Assembly (NCBI RefSeq): GCF_944384765.1
Contig: NZ_CALWUM010000005.1
Span: 1-64,000 of the forward strand
From: an uncultured Agathobaculum sp.
GTDB lineage: Bacteria; Bacillota; Clostridia; Oscillospirales; Butyricicoccaceae
Direction of reading: 5' to 3'
Length of the DNA: 64,000 nt
Under the pieces are notes generated by a model, which saw nothing but the letters and a program-made list of their open reading frames with translations, was not told the DNA's origin and made no database searches. Position numbers and translations under genes: made by a program. This document shows positions 61,518 to 64,000 of the stretch, piece by piece (the first letter of the stretch is position 1; every line of letters begins with the position of its first letter).

Positions 61518-62605
61518 GGCAGGTCTCCTTCCAGCAGCAGGTCCTCACCCAGACGGGTGACGGTCAGGTTGTGCAGGCGCACCGCATCCGCCATTTTGGC
61601 AATGCCTGCGCCGCCGAGCGGGGTTTTCGCCTCCGCGCCGCCGAGCAGCTTGGGCGCGATATACGCCTGCACCCGCTGGACAATGCCTGCGCGGAGCGCC
61701 GCAAACGCGAGCGACGCGCCGCCCTCGAGCAGAACGCCGTCGATCTCGCGCGCGCCCAGCTGCGCCATCAGGTCGTTCAGATCAACGTGTCCGGCACCGT
61801 CCGCGCGGCACAGCAGGATTTCCGCGCCCGCCGCCTGGAGCGCCGCGGCGCGTTCGTTTTGTTCTGTGACCGCGATGAGGGTCGGCACCTCGCGTGCGGT
61901 GCGGATGAGCCGGCTGTCCAGCGGGGTACGTGCGCGGCTGTCGCACACGATGCGCACCGGATTGTGGCCGCCCTCCATGCGGCAGGTGAGCAGCGGGTCA
62001 TCCGCCAGCACGGTGCCGATGCCTACCATGATGCCGGTCAGGCGGTTTCGCGTCTCGTGAACGTGCGCCCGCGCGGTTTCGCCCGTTACCCAGCGGCTGT
62101 CGCCCGTGCAGGAGGCGATCTTGCCGTCTAGCGTCATCGCGTATTTGAGCACAACATAAGGCGTCTTGTGCGTGATATAGTGGAAAAACACCGCGTTGAG
62201 CTGCCGACATTCGTCCTCACACAGGCCGGTCTCGACCGGAATGCCTGCCTCCCGCAGAATGCGCGCGCCCTTGCCCGCGACGAGCGGGTTGGGGTCCGGA
62301 CAGCCGACAAACACGCGGCCGATCCGGTTTTCTATGATCGCGTCCGTGCAGGGCGGGGTGCGGCCCCAGTGGCAGCACGGCTCGAGCGTGACGTACAGAT
62401 CCGCGCCTGCGGGGTCCTCGGTGCAGTTTTTCAGCGCGTTGCGCTCGGCGTGTAGGCCGCCGCAATGCTCATGCCATCCTTCACCGATCACGCGGCCCGC
62501 CTTGACGATCACGCAGCCCACCATGGGGTTGGGGCTGACGCGGCCTGCGCCGCGCCGGGCCAGCTCGAGCGCCCGGCGCATATACAGCTCGTCTTGTTCT
62601 TGCAA
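61490..62605 (-). CDS. ribD: Bifunctional diaminohydroxyphosphoribosylaminopyrimidine deaminase / 5-amino-6-(5-phosphoribosylamino)uracil reductase
   Basis: A 371-residue enzyme for the second and third steps of riboflavin synthesis. The deaminase has the zinc motif HAERNALKNCTEDPAGADLY and PCCHWGRTPPCTDAI (residues about 50-90). The reductase (about 150-371) has VLKYAMTLDGKIASCTGDSR and VLLEGGASLAFAALRAGIVQ. First gene of the rib operon, preceded by an FMN riboswitch. Confidence 0.97.
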   Translation of the reverse strand: MQEQDELYMRRALELARRGAGRVSPNPMVGCVIVKAGRVIGEGWHEHCGGLHAERNALKNCTEDPAGADLYVTLEPCCHWGRTPPCTDAIIENRIGRVFVGCPDPNPLVAGKGARILREAGIPVETGLCEDECRQLNAVFFHYITHKTPYVVLKYAMTLDGKIASCTGDSRWVTGETARAHVHETRNRLTGIMVGIGTVLADDPLLTCRMEGGHNPVRIVCDSRARTPLDSRLIRTAREVPTLIAVTEQNERAAALQAAGAEILLCRADGAGHVDLNDLMAQLGAREIDGVLLEGGASLAFAALRAGIVQRVQAYIAPKLLGGAEAKTPLGGAGIAKMADAVRLHNLTVTRLGEDLLLEGDLPCSPASSKK

Positions 62606-62623
62606 ATTCGATCACCTCGGCAA

Positions 62624-62656
62624 TAAAAAAGTCCCGAAGACAGAATCCTCGGGACG
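62624..62656 (-). terminator. Riboswitch-controlled terminator upstream of ribD
   Basis: GTCCCGA / TCGGGAC hairpin followed on the minus strand by TTTTTTATT, just before the ribD ribosome binding site. Probably the switching terminator of the FMN riboswitch. Confidence 0.8.
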
Positions 62657-62752
62657 CGCCAAATTGCCGCAGAAACAAAAAAACTGAAATACCATGCGGC
62701 ATTTCAGAACAGCAAACAAACGGAAACGGGACTTCGCCCGCTTTCCGCACAT

Positions 62753-62873
62753 TCTTCTTTCATCCAGACTATACTGTCGGCCTCGGAGTTTCACCGAATC
62801 ATGCTTTCGCCAAAAGGCGTCCGCTCGCGGGCTTTACCGCCGGTAGGGAATTGCACCCTGCCCTGAAGAATCC
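62753..62873 (-). ncRNA. FMN riboswitch (RFN element)
   Basis: Minus-strand core with the conserved RFN blocks CAGGGCAGGGTGCAATTCCC, ACCGGCGGTAAAGCCCGCGA, GATTCGGTGAAACTCCGAGG and CCGACAGTATAGTCTGGATG. When FMN is bound it should stop transcription at the hairpin at 62624-62656. It controls the ribD-ribE-ribBA-ribH operon. Confidence 0.97.
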
Positions 62874-62917
62874 TGATATTCGGTTGTGCAAAGCGGTTTA
62901 TCGTTTTGCTGAAATAA

Positions 62918-62946
62918 AGTATATACCCCTTTTGGACAAAATGCAA
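62918..62946 (-). promoter_or_regulatory. Promoter of the riboflavin operon
   Basis: Minus-strand TTGCAT, 17-base spacer, TATACT, about 40 bases upstream of the RFN element. Confidence 0.7.
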
Positions 62947-62965
62947 CCCTTTTTTCGCAGCGGGT

Positions 62966-63046
62966 AAAAAAACGGCGGGGACGGCACCCGCCGTCCCCGC
63001 CTTGGGAAGAGTATAAAAGAAAAGAGAAAGATGTGGCTCACTCACG
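62966..63046 (-). ncRNA. Candidate small RNA with a pyrimidine-rich segment and strong terminator
   Basis: TATACT (63053-63058) with a weak -35 (TTTGGA at 63075-63080, 16-base spacer) could start a transcript near 63046. It has a C/U-rich single-stranded stretch (ATCTTTCTCTTTTCTTTTAT) and ends in a strong GC-rich hairpin GGCGGGGACGG / CCGTCCCCGCC followed by seven T. No gene lies upstream on this strand, so the terminator is otherwise unexplained. Confidence 0.45.
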
Positions 63047-63158
63047 AAACATAGTATAGCGGAAACGGATGAAATCCAAAGCAAGAAAACATTAAATTTA
63101 TGCAAAAAATCACAGCCCCGGCCGGGGAAATGCGGGTGCAGGTTATGCAAAAGAACGC

Positions 63159-63187
63159 TTGTGAGAGCGGCGCTGACATGCTATAAT
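63159..63187 (+). promoter_or_regulatory. Promoter of lepA
   Basis: TTGTGA, 17-base spacer ending TGC, TATAAT. Confidence 0.7.
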
Positions 63188-63230
63188 AATTCTGTATTGC
63201 AATTTAAGGAACAGAGAAGGAGCTTTCTGT

Positions 63231-64000
63231 GTGAAAAATCGCGAACTGATCAGAAATTTCTCCATTATTGCGCACATCGACCACGGCAAATCGACACTGG
63301 CCGACCGTCTGCTCGAGCAGTGCAAGGCGGTGTCCCAGCGCGAGATGGAGGAACAGCTGCTGGACAATATGGACCTTGAGCGCGAGCGCGGCATCACCAT
63401 CAAGGCGCGCGCGGTGCGCATGGAGTATCAGGCGGACGACGGGCAGACCTACGAGATGAACCTGATCGACACGCCGGGCCATGTGGACTTCAACTACGAG
63501 GTCTCGCGCTCACTCGCCGCGTGCGAAGGCGCGCTGCTGGTCGTGGACGCGGCGCAGGGCATCGAGGCGCAGACGCTCGGCAACACCTATCTCGCGATCG
63601 ACGCGGGGCTTGAGGTGGTGCCAGTCATCAACAAGATCGACCTGCCCGCGGCGGACGCACCGCGCGTCAAAAAGGAGATCGAGGACATCATTGGCATCCC
63701 GGCTGAGGACGCGCCCGAGATTTCTGCGAAAATGAACATCAATATCCATGAGGTGCTCGAGCGCATTGTGGCCGACATCCCCGCCCCCGGCGGCGATGCG
63801 GACGCACCGCTGCGCGCGCTCATCTTTGACAGCCAGTACGACCCCTACAAGGGCGTTATCGTGTATATGCGCCTGATGGATGGCGCCATCCGCCCGGGGA
63901 TGAAGGTGAAAATGATGGCCACCGGTGCGGAGTTTCAGGTGCTCGAGTGCGGCTATATGCTGCCGTTCGGCCTGTCGCCGCAGGAGGAGCTGTGCGCGGG
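63231..64000 (+). CDS. lepA: Elongation factor 4 (LepA), N-terminal part (3' end outside window)
   Basis: The first 256 residues of the ribosomal back-translocase GTPase LepA/EF4. Start GTG at 63231 ([20 protein letters not shown]) after AGAAGGAG. G1 is AHIDHGKST, the G2 region [13 protein letters not shown]3 [16 protein letters not shown] and G4 [10 protein letters not shown]. The beginning of domain II is also seen ([18 protein letters not shown]). The frame is still open at base 64000. Confidence 0.97.
   Translation, partial: MKNRELIRNFSIIAHIDHGKSTLADRLLEQCKAVSQREMEEQLLDNMDLERERGITIKARAVRMEYQADDGQTYEMNLIDTPGHVDFNYEVSRSLAACEGALLVVDAAQGIEAQTLGNTYLAIDAGLEVVPVINKIDLPAADAPRVKKEIEDIIGIPAEDAPEISAKMNINIHEVLERIVADIPAPGGDADAPLRALIFDSQYDPYKGVIVYMRLMDGAIRPGMKVKMMATGAEFQVLECGYMLPFGLSPQEELCA

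Overview
The window is about 60% GC, densely coded, and reads as the chromosome of an anaerobic, low-branching Firmicute. HrcA with a CIRCE operator, a fused UppP/SpoIIIE/SLH gene repertoire, pyruvate phosphate dikinase, Bacillus-type LexA boxes and an FMN riboswitch all point to Clostridia. Codon usage and GC suggest a gut Oscillospirales member (Butyricicoccaceae/Agathobaculum-like), but that placement is inference.

Layout. 1-2.7 kb: 3' part of enolase, then a DUF2089 gene followed by three tandem small membrane paralogues that share a C-terminal QDL tail, closed by a MITE-like palindrome. 2.7-8.4 kb: minus-strand housekeeping genes (two HD-domain proteins, MATE pump, nitroreductase, YjbQ, CCA-adding enzyme, DUF896). 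8.4-9.4 kb: divergent XRE regulator pair with a long inverted-repeat operator, then a gene-free stretch made of an inverted pair of dispersed repeats. 9.4-10.7 kb: O-acetylhomoserine sulfhydrylase. 10.7-19.1 kb: a compact minus-strand phage packaging/capsid operon (small and large terminase, small membrane protein, portal, scaffold, capsid, three structural proteins). It has no integrase, replication or tail-fibre genes, and its promoter abuts a LexA box. 19.2-29 kb: HAD phosphatase, UppP, SpoIIIE/FtsK, flavin reductase-like protein, SLH-trypsin protein, PPDK. 29.1-35 kb: P-loop kinase and a Zur-type zinc operon whose binding protein has a ZinT domain inserted into its middle. 35.3-36.9 kb: holin, a type I toxin/antisense-RNA locus and an amidase endolysin. 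37-46.4 kb: IlvE, a pseudo-deacetylase, a SLOG protein under a second LexA box, YihY, flavodoxin-like oxidoreductase, XRE/DUF6773 module, citrate synthase, two dehydrogenases. 46.6-51.6 kb: hrcA-grpE-dnaK-dnaJ. 51.6-59 kb: small envelope proteins and a sugar (inositol-like) uptake locus. 59.1-62.9 kb: riboflavin operon ribD-ribE-ribBA-ribH under an FMN riboswitch. 63.2 kb to the end: 5' part of lepA.

The most interesting part is the phage-derived material. A capsid/packaging operon and, 16 kb away, a lysis cassette lie in otherwise ordinary chromosome, and neither has an adjacent integrase. The capsid operon is predicted to be SOS-regulated, and the lysis cassette carries a type I toxin-antitoxin locus. 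The two could be parts of one domesticated particle-forming (gene-transfer-agent-like or defective prophage) system. The sequence allows that reading but does not prove it.
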